Below, piece after piece: positions 9,044 to 17,249 of a stretch of 64,000 nt of DNA. The position numbers and the translations under genes are program-made. Position 1 is the first letter of the stretch. Each line of letters begins with the position of its first letter. The DNA is from Microtetraspora malaysiensis (lineage in GTDB: Bacteria; Actinomycetota; Actinomycetes; Streptosporangiales; Streptosporangiaceae). The notes below the pieces were generated by a model that saw nothing but the letters and a program-made list of their open reading frames with translations, was not told the DNA's origin and searched no databases. The stretch spans positions 120,988 to 184,987 of the forward strand of contig NZ_BBYJ01000014.1 of the NCBI RefSeq assembly GCF_001528665.1, written 5' to 3'.

Positions 9044-9736
9044 TCACCGTCGCCGCGGCGCGAGCGCGGCCAGTTCCCGCCGGACGACCGGCCACGCCTC
9101 GCTCTCCGGGTCGATGACGACGTAGTGGCCGGCGCCGGGGATCCGCACCAGCGAGGTCGCCGGATGGGCGGCGACGTAGGACTCCGAGACGCGCAGGGGG
9201 ACGCGCTCGTCGTCGGTGCCGTGCACGATCACCACCCGGCCGGGCGGATCCGGCATCCGGACCGGGTCCAGGCCGGCGTGGTCATCCGGAGGGCCGCCGA
9301 GGAAGTCGGTCACCGCGCCGTCGTCGAGGTTCAGCCGATCCGCGAGCCGCAGGTCGGCGACCGGGGCGAGGGCCAGGACGGCGGTCCCCTCCGGCACGGC
9401 GCACATCGCCAGATGTCCACCGGCCGAGTGACCGACGACCACCGACGGACGCAGGACGTCGAGTGCGGTCCGGACGTCGTCCACCGTGGGGCGGGGCCGG
9501 CCGGGCCGGCGGCGGTACTCGATCGCGGCGACGCTCCACCCCGCGTCGCGCAGCGCGTTCGCCATCGGGCGCAGGTGGGTCCGGTCGTACTCGGGACGCC
9601 AGAACCCGCCGTGGACCAGCGCCACCGTGGGGCCCTCGGCGGGCCAGAGGTCGATCACCTGGTCGGCGTCCGCGCCGTACCGGAGGGTGCGGTCGGGGCC
9701 GGGCGCCGGGCGCGTCAACACGGAACGCTCCTCCAT
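9044..9736 (-). CDS. Alpha/beta-hydrolase, probable kynurenine (aryl) formamidase
   Basis: A 230-residue alpha/beta hydrolase with oxyanion motif VHGGFW, nucleophile elbow GHSAGGHLA, an acid region in HGTDDERVP and the catalytic His in GAGHYVVI. The HGGxW motif is typical of eukaryotic-type kynurenine formamidases, which hydrolyse N-formylkynurenine to kynurenine and formate. It is the last gene of the kynurenine operon, 31 nt after the monooxygenase, and no cyclase-fold KynB is present, so it very likely supplies that missing step. The ATG at 9736 has GGAGG at 5 nt; the GTG two codons upstream overlaps that site. Confidence 0.8.
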   Translation of the reverse strand: MEERSVLTRPAPGPDRTLRYGADADQVIDLWPAEGPTVALVHGGFWRPEYDRTHLRPMANALRDAGWSVAAIEYRRRPGRPRPTVDDVRTALDVLRPSVVVGHSAGGHLAMCAVPEGTAVLALAPVADLRLADRLNLDDGAVTDFLGGPPDDHAGLDPVRMPDPPGRVVIVHGTDDERVPLRVSESYVAAHPATSLVRIPGAGHYVVIDPESEAWPVVRRELAALAPRRR

Positions 9737-9767
9737 GGTCACCTCCGGCCCGGGTGCCGGCGCGAGA

Positions 9768-11084
9768 TCATGACGTCCTCCGGATCCCGGCCACGGCGGC
9801 CGCGACCACCCCGGCGAGCAGGGCGGCCCCGGCCCCGGCGAGCAACCGCTGCTGCCTGCGGACCCGGCGTTTGACCTGCGCGTACGGCATCGTCGAGAAC
9901 GACACCAGCTCGTACCGCGAGACGTAGCGGCCGGGGAACGCCCGCTCCAGCCGGTGTTCGATGCCCTTCACCAGCCGGAACACCGGCGAGGCCACCTTGT
10001 CGCGCATCTCGATGAAGTTGGCCAGGGCCATCTCGGCGATCGCGTCGGCGTTCTCCTTGCGCCGCCGTTCGAACAGCGGCAGGGCGCGGGCCCAGGACCC
10101 TCCGGTCTCGTCCAGGCACCGGTCCAGGGCGACCACGTCCTCGAAGCCGCAGTTGGCGCCCTGGCCGTAGAACGGCACGATCGCGTGCGCCGCGTCACCG
10201 ATCAGGCCGACCCGGCCGTCGGTCTGCCACGGCGCGCAGCGGACGGTGCCGAGCAGCCCGACCGGGTTGTGCCGATAGTCGTCCACCAGGGTGGGGGCGA
10301 GCGCCACCACGTCCGGGTAGTGGGTGCGGAAGTGGCGTTCGACGGCCGCCGGGCTGCTCAGCGAGGCGAAACTCGCGGTGCCGCCGGTCGGCCAGAACAT
10401 CGTGCAGGTGAACGACCGGTCGGGGTTGGGCAGCGCGATCATCATGGAGGTGCCGCGCGGCCAGATGTGCAGCGCGCCCGGGTCCAGCGCGAATTCGCCG
10501 TCGACCGCGGGGATCGTCAGCTCCTTGTAGCCGTAGTCGAGGAAGTCCGCGCTCTCCTCGATGCCCCGGTGCGCGAGCAGCTCTCCCCGTACGGCGGAGC
10601 CCGCCCCGTCCGCGCCGAGCACCACGTCGGCCGTGGCGCGCGTCTCGCCGTCCGCGGTCGCGAAGGTCATCGCGCCGGTCGCCGGGTCGAGCCCGGTCAG
10701 CCGGTGCCCGAAAACCACCTTCACCCCGGGGGCGGCCTCGGCGGCATCGAGCAGCGTGTTGTTCAGCGCGCCCCGGCTGATCGAGTTGATCGCCATCTCG
10801 CCGTCGTGGCTGTACGGCTGGAAGTCGAGCGGGCCGTCCACCGGGTGGATCATCCGGCCGCGCATCGGCAGCGCGTCGGCCATGACCTGCTCCTCCAGGC
10901 CGATGCGGCGCAGCGCGTCCAGGCCGCGTTCGGAGATGGCGAGGTTGATCGACCGGCCGCGCTCGGGGGTGCCGGCACGCGGGTCGGGCCGCCGCTCGTA
11001 CACGGTCACGTCGAGACCGCGCCGGGCCAGGTAGCAGGTGAGCAGGCAGCCGGTCAGACCGGCGCCGACCACGGCCACGTTCAT
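9768..11084 (-). CDS. kmo: Kynurenine 3-monooxygenase
   Basis: A 438-residue FAD hydroxylase that converts L-kynurenine to 3-hydroxykynurenine with NADPH and O2. It shows the GAGLTGCLL dinucleotide loop, the family motif LDYGYKEL, and GDAAHAIVPFYGQGANCGFED around the flavin and active site. The C-terminus ends in a hydrophobic segment (about residues 412-432) flanked by basic residues, like the membrane anchor of mitochondrial KMO and unusual for bacterial enzymes. The start overlaps the kynureninase stop by ATGA, with GGAGG upstream, so translation is coupled. Confidence 0.93.
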   Translation of the reverse strand: MNVAVVGAGLTGCLLTCYLARRGLDVTVYERRPDPRAGTPERGRSINLAISERGLDALRRIGLEEQVMADALPMRGRMIHPVDGPLDFQPYSHDGEMAINSISRGALNNTLLDAAEAAPGVKVVFGHRLTGLDPATGAMTFATADGETRATADVVLGADGAGSAVRGELLAHRGIEESADFLDYGYKELTIPAVDGEFALDPGALHIWPRGTSMMIALPNPDRSFTCTMFWPTGGTASFASLSSPAAVERHFRTHYPDVVALAPTLVDDYRHNPVGLLGTVRCAPWQTDGRVGLIGDAAHAIVPFYGQGANCGFEDVVALDRCLDETGGSWARALPLFERRRKENADAIAEMALANFIEMRDKVASPVFRLVKGIEHRLERAFPGRYVSRYELVSFSTMPYAQVKRRVRRQQRLLAGAGAALLAGVVAAAVAGIRRTS

Positions 11085-12346
11085 CGGTCCTCCGCAACGC
11101 ACTCGGCCAGCGCGACGGCGGCGCGCCAGCAGTCGTGGTAAGTCGAGTAGAGCGGCGTCGGCGCCATCCGGACGATGTCCGGCTCGCGGGCGTCGGTGAC
11201 GACCCCGTGCTCGTGGCGCAGCCGCCGGGCCAGCTCCGCGGCGCTGCCGCGCTCGATCCGCAGGGAGAGCTGGCAGCCGCGGCGCTCCGGGTCACGCGGG
11301 GTGACCACGGTGATCGGCCGGGTCGGGACGATCCGGTCGAGCAGGCTCTCCAGGTATCCGGTGAGCCGCACGCTGCGGGCCCGCAACTCGGACATGCCGA
11401 CCTCGTCGAACAGCCTGAGCGAGGTACGCACCGGGCCCATGGCGTAGATCGGCGGGTTGGAGATCTGCCAGGCGTCGGCGCTGGCCGGCGGCCGGGAGAC
11501 CGGCGCCATCTCGAAGCGCGTCTCCGGCTCGGTGCTCCACCAGCCTTCGAAGCGCCGGAGCGACGGGTCACCGAGGTGCCGCCGGTGGACGAAGACGCCG
11601 CCCAGGGCGCCGGGTCCGGAGTTGAGGTACTTGTAGGAGCACCAGGCGGCGAAGTCCGGTCCCCAGTCGTGCAGCCGCAACGGGACGTTCCCGGCGGCGT
11701 GCGCCAGGTCCCATCCGACGATCGCCCCGGCGGCGTGCCCGGCCGCGGTGATCGCCGGGATGTCCAGGAGTTCGCCGGTGAGGTAGTTGACCCCGCCCAG
11801 CAGCACCAGCGCGACCGTGTCGCCCTCGCGCTCCAGGAAGTCGAGCACCTCGTCGCCGTCGCGGAGCCGTACGACGGTCTTGTCGGGGTCGAGGCCGTGG
11901 AAGCGGGCCTGGCTGCGCACGGCGTAGCTGTCGGAGGGGAACGCGGTGTCCTCGATGACGATCCGGGACCGCTCCCCCGCCGGCCGGTAGAACGAGACCA
12001 TCAGCAGGTGCAGGTTGACGGTCAGCGAGTTCATCACGACCGTCTCCTCCGGCAGCGCGCCGACCAGCCGCGCGGCCGGCTCGGTGAGCAGCTCGTGATA
12101 GGGCAGCCAGGGGCGTTCGGCCTCCAGGTGACCCTCGACGCCGAGCCGGGCCCACGCGTCCAGGTCCTGCAGCAGCTCGGCCCGGGTCGCCCGCGGCTGC
12201 AGGCCGAGCGAGTTGCCCGCGAAGTAGGCGCTCTCGGGATAGCGGCCGCCGTCGGCGGGCGGCACCCGGAAGAGCTCGCGGCGTCCCGGGTCCTCGGCGT
12301 CGCGCCGCAGCGCCTCCTCCTCGGCGAACGGCATCGGGGCGATCAT
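11081..12346 (-). CDS. kynU: Kynureninase
   Basis: A 421-residue PLP enzyme of aminotransferase fold type I that cleaves kynurenine or 3-hydroxykynurenine to anthranilate or 3-hydroxyanthranilate plus alanine. The PLP lysine is in CSYKYLNSGPG, preceded by GWDLAHAAGN, which supplies the cofactor-binding Asp; both are diagnostic. It starts 13 nt after the tryptophan dioxygenase stop with an AAGGAG site and overlaps kmo by 4 nt. With kmo in the same operon, 3-hydroxykynurenine is its likely main substrate. Confidence 0.94.
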   Translation of the reverse strand: MIAPMPFAEEEALRRDAEDPGRRELFRVPPADGGRYPESAYFAGNSLGLQPRATRAELLQDLDAWARLGVEGHLEAERPWLPYHELLTEPAARLVGALPEETVVMNSLTVNLHLLMVSFYRPAGERSRIVIEDTAFPSDSYAVRSQARFHGLDPDKTVVRLRDGDEVLDFLEREGDTVALVLLGGVNYLTGELLDIPAITAAGHAAGAIVGWDLAHAAGNVPLRLHDWGPDFAAWCSYKYLNSGPGALGGVFVHRRHLGDPSLRRFEGWWSTEPETRFEMAPVSRPPASADAWQISNPPIYAMGPVRTSLRLFDEVGMSELRARSVRLTGYLESLLDRIVPTRPITVVTPRDPERRGCQLSLRIERGSAAELARRLRHEHGVVTDAREPDIVRMAPTPLYSTYHDCWRAAVALAECVAEDR

Positions 12347-12359
12347 GTCGGTCTCTCCT

Positions 12360-13247
12360 TCACATGTGCGTTCTGGCGGACCACAGCTCCGGGAAGACCA
12401 CCCGGGCCATGCTGCGCTCCAGCCAGGCCAGGCCGTTGGAGCCGCCGCTGCCGGGCTTGGCGCCCATCGACCGGCGGACCGCCGCGACGTGCTGGTAACG
12501 CCAGTCGCCGAACTGCTCGGCCAGCTCGGTGAGCGCCTCGCCGAGGAACCGCAGGTGGTTGTCCGGGCCCTCGTCGCGGTAGGCCTCGACCCAGGCGCGC
12601 TCGACCGCCGGATGCGGCTCGTACTCCGCGGCGACGTCGCGGCCGAGCACCTCGCGGGGGATGTCGTGGCCGCGTCGCGCCAGCACGGCGATGACGTCGT
12701 CCCAGATGCTCGGCGTCTCGTATGCGCGCGCCAGGTCGCGGTGGAGCGCGGTCTGCCGCTTGAACGGCCGCAGCAGGGCGGGGTTCTTCAGCCCGAGCGT
12801 GAACTCCACCTGCCGGTACATCGCCGACTGCAGCCCCGACGCCTCGCCGAGCTGGTCGCGGAAGCGGTTGAAGTCGCCGGGGGTCATCCAGCGCAGCCCG
12901 CGCCAGCTCCCGTTGAGCGCCTCCAGGTGCAACGCCGTACGGCGCAGCGGCGCCAGCGCGCCCCACACGTCGTCGTCCCGCAGCCGCTCCTGGGCGTTGC
13001 GCAGCTCGAACGTGATGAGCTTGAAGTACAGCTCCATCACCTGCGTGACCATGAGGAACGACATCTCGCCGGGGTCGTCGCTCAGCGGTCGCTGCAGGTC
13101 GTGCAGCACGTCGGTGCGCACGTACGCGTCGTACGGAAGCCGCGTCCCGAAGTCCAGAGTCGGCATCCCGCCGGTGACCTGGGCCCGGTCGGCGCGTTCC
13201 CACGCCGTCGTCGGACGCACGGCAGGTTCCTGTCGCGTCGTGTCCAC
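12360..13247 (-). CDS. kynA: Tryptophan 2,3-dioxygenase
   Basis: A 295-residue haem dioxygenase that opens the indole ring of L-tryptophan to N-formylkynurenine. Diagnostic segments are MSFLMVTQVMELYFKLITFEL, LEALNGSWRGLRWMTPGDFNRFRDQLG near the start, and a DWRYQHVAAVRRSMGAKPGSGGS end. It is the first gene of the operon. The GTG at 13247 follows a purine-rich GAGGAGAGGGG tract and gives the usual family length; frame extensions further upstream run into the promoter region. Confidence 0.93.
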   Translation of the reverse strand: MDTTRQEPAVRPTTAWERADRAQVTGGMPTLDFGTRLPYDAYVRTDVLHDLQRPLSDDPGEMSFLMVTQVMELYFKLITFELRNAQERLRDDDVWGALAPLRRTALHLEALNGSWRGLRWMTPGDFNRFRDQLGEASGLQSAMYRQVEFTLGLKNPALLRPFKRQTALHRDLARAYETPSIWDDVIAVLARRGHDIPREVLGRDVAAEYEPHPAVERAWVEAYRDEGPDNHLRFLGEALTELAEQFGDWRYQHVAAVRRSMGAKPGSGGSNGLAWLERSMARVVFPELWSARTHM

Positions 13248-13290
13248 GCGCTCGCCCCTCTCCTCGCTGGCCACCCAATGATGGCGTCGC

Positions 13291-13318
13291 GCTATGGGGC
13301 GAAGGAATGCCGTATCAA
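13291..13318 (-). promoter_or_regulatory. Possible promoter of the kynurenine operon
   Basis: On the minus strand TTGATA (13318-13313) and CATAGC (13296-13291) are 16 nt apart and would start transcription about 35-40 nt before the kynA GTG. The -10 is weak, so this is tentative. Confidence 0.3.
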
Positions 13319-13433
13319 CGGCCATTTCTGGTTATTGCCGTACATCGATGGCTATATTGGGGCAGCCGCTTTGCGAACGGAAGGTTCCCATGGTGGACGG
13401 CACGGACGACCGCGCCGGGAACCCAACCGGCGG

Positions 13434-13952
13434 TCAGGACGTGTGAGCCGTCCTCGGCGGCCCCTTCGGCGCGCTTGGATCGGGGACCGGGGCAACGCCG
13501 GGCTCCTGGAGTCGCACCGGACCGGGGCCGCGGTCCCGCAGGGCGTCGTCGGGGTTGAGGAGCAGGCATGCCTTCATCGACAGGCAGCCGCAGCCGATGC
13601 AGCCGGTGAGCTCGTGTTCGAGGTTCTCGATGGCACGGCGACGCTCCTCGAGCTGCTTCTTCCAGACACGGGAGACCCGCTGCCAGTCCATGTGGGTGGG
13701 GGCGCGATCGGCGGGGAGGGTGGCGAAGACCTCGGCGACATCCGACAACGGGATGTTGAGGCGCTTGGCCACGATGATCAAGGAGATCCGGCGGAGCATG
13801 TGCCGGGAGAAGATCCGCTGGTTGCCGCCGTCACGTTCGCTGAAGATCAGGCCCTTGCGTTCGTAGAAGTGCAGGGCGGAGGCGGACACGCCGGTCCGGC
13901 GGACGATCTCACCGATCGTGAGGTGATCGTCTGGACTGACGCGCACGGACAT
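13434..13952 (-). CDS. soxR: Redox-sensing MerR-family regulator SoxR
   Basis: A 172-residue MerR-type activator. The winged helix starts at LTIGEIVRRTGVSASALHFYERKGL, followed by a dimerisation helix and the [2Fe-2S] cluster motif CIGCGCLSMKAC. Oxidation of the cluster by redox-cycling compounds switches on target promoters. The tail after the cluster is about 30 residues, as in actinobacterial SoxR. ATG at 13952 with AAGGAG. It follows the MFS exporter after 32 nt on the same strand, so the regulator and its probable target share one transcript. Confidence 0.93.
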   Translation of the reverse strand: MSVRVSPDDHLTIGEIVRRTGVSASALHFYERKGLIFSERDGGNQRIFSRHMLRRISLIIVAKRLNIPLSDVAEVFATLPADRAPTHMDWQRVSRVWKKQLEERRRAIENLEHELTGCIGCGCLSMKACLLLNPDDALRDRGPGPVRLQEPGVAPVPDPSAPKGPPRTAHTS

Positions 13953-13984
13953 CTCTCCTTGCTGCGATCGCGACAGTGCTGGTG

Positions 13985-15472
13985 TCAGGGGGTGCGGCGG
14001 GACGTCGCGCGGCTGTGAATCAAGACGGCCACGACACTCGACGATACGAGGCAGAGCAGTCCGACGCCGAGCTGGGTCAGGCGCCAGGACCAAGTGAAGG
14101 CGTCCAGTTCCGCGGCCTCGGCTCCGGTGGTGATACGTCCGGCACCGACCGTGGCGGCGCGGGTCGTGTCGCCGAGCCTGGCCGCCAGGAGGCCGATGAG
14201 GGAGGCGCTGAACGCGGCGATCACGAGGGCCTCGGCCGCCCCGCGCAGGGTGTTGAGGAATCCGGCCGCCATGCCGACGACGTCGGCCGGGACCATGGCC
14301 ATGGCCTGGCCGTCGGTGATGCCGAAGGACGCCCCCATGCCGACGCCGATCAACACCAGCGGCGCCGCGACGGCCGCGACCGCGTTGTCGGCGTTCAGCG
14401 CCGTCAGCCACAGGTTCCCGGCCACGACCAGGACCAGAGCGATCATGATCAGGAGACGCGCCGGAACACCCTTGTTGACCAGCGTCACAGCGGCCATGGG
14501 CATGATCAGCACAGGTGCGGTCAGCAACAGCATCGCCGCCCCCGAGGCCGCGGGAGAGAGTCCTGCCGCTGCCTGCAGGTAGGTGGGCAGGAAGACCAGG
14601 GCACCGAGGAATCCGATCGAGGTCGTCAGGGTCGCGAGGCTCCAGCCCAGGAAGCCGCGGTTGGCGACCAAGGCAGGGGCCAACACCGGAGCGGCGCTGC
14701 GCCGCTGGACGACGCCGAAGATCACCAGCGCGACCAGGCCGGCGATCCCGGTGAGAAGGATGACGGGGTGGGCCCAGCCGAGCGTCGGCGCCTCCAGGAG
14801 CGTGAACATCAGCAGTGCCAGCGCGGTGATGAAGAGCGCGCTGCCCGCCCGGTCGGCCCGGTCGGCACCGGTCGCGCGGGACTCGCGGGCACGGGTCGCG
14901 CCCAGGGCGACCAGCAGGCCGATGACGGTGAAGACCGCGAAGCTTCCCCGCCACCCGGTGGCCGTGATCAGCAGGCCCGACAGGGTGGGGCCGATGGCGA
15001 TGCCGATTCCGGCCATGGTGCCCATCAGGGCGAAGGCGCGATTGCGGGCCGCGCCGTCGTAGTTGGAGGCGAGGATGGCGCCGCCGGCGGCCATGATCCC
15101 GGCGCCGCCGGCGCCGGAGACGATGCGGGCGATGTCGGTGACGGCGATCGCCGGACTCAGCGCCGTCACGAGGAATCCGGCCGCGAAGACCAGAGCCGCG
15201 ACGATGAACACCCGCCGGCGACCGATCCGGTCGGCGGTCGATCCCGCAACGAGGGTCATGGCGGCGAAGGCCAGGTTGTATCCGCCGACGACCCAGTTCA
15301 ACGGGGACCCGGAGGCATCGAGATCCCGGCCGATGCTCGGCAGCGCCACCGCGGTTCCCGAGATGGACATCGCCACCAGCACGACGCCGATCAGGACCAC
15401 CGGGAGCGTCAACCGAGAGGGCCGATCCACCGCGGCCGAGTGCGGGGGCCGATCTGTGGAGGTGGTGTCCAT
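13985..15472 (-). CDS. MFS drug exporter, DHA2 family (EmrB/QacA-like)
   Basis: A 495-residue integral membrane protein with about 14 hydrophobic segments and the MFS loop motif GSTADRIGRRRVF between helices 2 and 3. DHA2 members export drugs or endogenous metabolites by proton antiport. The start at 15472 (MDTTSTDRPPH) was chosen because upstream codons overlap the SoxR box. The SoxR box directly upstream and soxR directly downstream indicate induction by redox-active molecules, as in Streptomyces SoxR regulons that export their own pigments. Confidence 0.88.
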   Translation of the reverse strand: MDTTSTDRPPHSAAVDRPSRLTLPVVLIGVVLVAMSISGTAVALPSIGRDLDASGSPLNWVVGGYNLAFAAMTLVAGSTADRIGRRRVFIVAALVFAAGFLVTALSPAIAVTDIARIVSGAGGAGIMAAGGAILASNYDGAARNRAFALMGTMAGIGIAIGPTLSGLLITATGWRGSFAVFTVIGLLVALGATRARESRATGADRADRAGSALFITALALLMFTLLEAPTLGWAHPVILLTGIAGLVALVIFGVVQRRSAAPVLAPALVANRGFLGWSLATLTTSIGFLGALVFLPTYLQAAAGLSPAASGAAMLLLTAPVLIMPMAAVTLVNKGVPARLLIMIALVLVVAGNLWLTALNADNAVAAVAAPLVLIGVGMGASFGITDGQAMAMVPADVVGMAAGFLNTLRGAAEALVIAAFSASLIGLLAARLGDTTRAATVGAGRITTGAEAAELDAFTWSWRLTQLGVGLLCLVSSSVVAVLIHSRATSRRTP

Positions 15473-15520
15473 ACTGTTCGCTTTCTCTGGTCCGAAGGCC
15501 GACGGCGAACAGCCCATCAG

Positions 15521-15536
15521 CTCAACCGAAGTTGAG
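15521..15536 (-). promoter_or_regulatory. SoxR box upstream of the MFS exporter-soxR operon
   Basis: CTCAAC-CGAA-GTTGAG is a perfect 16-bp inverted repeat. On the minus strand it reads CCTCAACTTCGGTTGAGC, close to the classical SoxR-box form. It overlaps the end of TTGACC (15541-15536), a good -35, and lies in the spacer before a weak -10 near 15518-15513, as expected for MerR-type activation. Confidence 0.8.
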
Positions 15537-15663
15537 GTCAAATGCACTTGTCAGCGCGGACGCGGAGATGGTTGCGACAGCCGCCGGCGCCGTCCGTTGG
15601 CTCTGGCCGTCTCGGCGGTGGACGTGGCCCAGCCGGGCGCGTGCCGACCGGGGTGTGATCCAC

Positions 15664-15694
15664 CGGGCCCGCGCCGCCTCTCGACGCGGGCCCG
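15664..15694 (-). terminator. Hairpin terminator after the P450 gene
   Basis: CGGGCCCGCG and CGCGGGCCCG form a perfect 10-bp stem with an 11-nt loop, 67 nt past the P450 stop codon. Confidence 0.55.
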
Positions 15695-15744
15695 CCTTCG
15701 CCGCGGCACGGACGGCGACCGGCGGCAGAGCGGCGGCCGTCAGC

Positions 15745-15773
15745 TCACCAGGTCACCAGGTCACCAGGTCACC
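15745..15773. repeat. Tandem 8-bp repeat TCACCAGG across the P450 stop codon
   Basis: Three exact TCACCAGG units followed by TCACC. The P450 stop lies inside the third unit; the other units add further TGA codons just downstream. Confidence 0.8.
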
Positions 15774-16954
15774 CGCAGCGCGTGCAGGCCGTACACGATG
15801 CTGAAGACCCGGAAGTCCACCTGCTCGTGCGGGTCGGCCAGGGCGAGGCCGGGGAAGCGCCGCAGCAGCGCCGGGAAGGCGATGCGCATCTCCATCCGCG
15901 CCAGCGGCGCCCCGAGGCAGTGGTGCACCCCGTGGCCGAAGGCGACGTGGCCGGCGGCTCCCCGGGCGATGTCGAGGGTCTCAGGGTCGTCGATGAAGGC
16001 AGGGTCGCGGTTGGCGGCGGGAAGCGAAAGGATCACGAGCGAGCCCGCGGGGATGGCCTGCCCGGCGATCTCCACGTCGGTCGTGGTCGTGCGCGGCGGC
16101 AGCGACTGCACGATGGACAGCCAGCGCAACAGCTCCTCGACGGCGGGCTCGATCAGCGCCGGATCCTCGCGGATCATCGCGAGCTGGTCCGGATGCCGGA
16201 GCAGGGCCAGGGCGCCGAGGGCGAGCATGTTGGAGGTGGTCTCGTGCCCGGCCAGCAGCAGAAGTCCGGCGATGCCGATCAGCTCGTCGGTGCTGAGATC
16301 GTCGCCGTGCTCGCGCACCAGCATGCCGAGCATGTCCTCGCCCGGGTCCGCCTGGGCGCGGGCCACCAGGCCGGCCATGTATGTGCGGCCTTCCCGCTGC
16401 GCCGCGACGCGCTGCTCCATCGGCAAGGACGTGTCCAGCAGGCGCACGGAACGCTCGTGGAACCCGGCGCGGTCGGCGTACGGCACGCCCAGCAGCTCGC
16501 AGATCACCAGCGACGGCACCGGCAACGCGAAGTGCGACACCAGATCGGCCGGTTTACCGGCCCGCTCCAGATCGTCCAGAGCCGTCTGGACGATCTCGGT
16601 GATCCGCGGCTCGAGCCTGCGCATCCGCCGTACCGTGAACTCCGGGGTGAGCATCCGGCGCAACCGCGTGTGCTCTGGCGGGTCGAACCCGATCAGCTGC
16701 CCGGCCTGTATTTTGGCCAGCTCGTCGGCGTCCATCTGCCCGGATCCCGGGAACGGTGTCCGCGCGCTGCTGAACTGGGCCGGATCCGACAGCACCTGGC
16801 GAACATCCTCCTGGCGGCAGACCAGGTACGCGGGCAGGCCGAACGGCGTCTTCACCCGCACCACACCCTCGCTGTCGCGGGCCCGGGCCAGTTCCTCGAC
16901 CGGGTCGAACCCGTTCCGCCGCATGTGCAGTGGCAATTCCAGTGCCTTCGTCAT
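15761..16954 (-). CDS. Cytochrome P450 (CYP105/107-like class I)
   Basis: A 397-residue soluble bacterial P450 that needs ferredoxin and a reductase. The I-helix oxygen-binding motif is AGHETTSN, the K-helix ExxR is EELLR, and the haem-Cys loop is FGHGVHHCLGAPLAR. FDPPEHTRLRRMLTPEFT is the usual C-helix region. The ATG at 16954 has AAGGA at 6 nt; a second ATG one codon upstream is too close. No ferredoxin gene is adjacent. Such enzymes commonly tailor secondary metabolites; substrate unknown. Confidence 0.92.
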   Translation of the reverse strand: MTKALELPLHMRRNGFDPVEELARARDSEGVVRVKTPFGLPAYLVCRQEDVRQVLSDPAQFSSARTPFPGSGQMDADELAKIQAGQLIGFDPPEHTRLRRMLTPEFTVRRMRRLEPRITEIVQTALDDLERAGKPADLVSHFALPVPSLVICELLGVPYADRAGFHERSVRLLDTSLPMEQRVAAQREGRTYMAGLVARAQADPGEDMLGMLVREHGDDLSTDELIGIAGLLLLAGHETTSNMLALGALALLRHPDQLAMIREDPALIEPAVEELLRWLSIVQSLPPRTTTTDVEIAGQAIPAGSLVILSLPAANRDPAFIDDPETLDIARGAAGHVAFGHGVHHCLGAPLARMEMRIAFPALLRRFPGLALADPHEQVDFRVFSIVYGLHALRVTW

Positions 16955-16957
16955 CAT

Positions 16958-17249
16958 CTGTCCTTTCGCCCGATGATTGTGTGAGACCGCCTCTGCGCTA
17001 CCGGACAAGTCAGGCCGGGATCAAGCCGAGCCGTCTGCTGGCTCGGACTGGATGGTCATGGTGCCGTCGGCCCCCTTGGTCGCATTCAGCCTCTACCAGT
17101 TCGACGAGACAGCGCCGTGAATTGTCAGGTTGACGCGTCACCTCACGTGTCGGTCGAATGGGCGGCGATCACGGGTGGCTGATCGGCGGGCTACCGTTCG
17201 ACTCCGCGCGGCCCCCTGGGGTCGGAGTTCGCCCGGTAGGGTCGGCCGC
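16958..17249. other. Divergent intergenic region, P450 / SRPBCC gene
   Basis: It contains a hairpin CCGAGCC-gtctgct-GGCTCGG (17026-17046), a 10-bp palindrome TGACGCGTCA at 17131-17140, and TAGGGT at 17237-17242. The TAGGGT sits 7 nt before the ATG at 17250 and fits a leaderless -10. No gene is recognisable. Confidence 0.5.
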
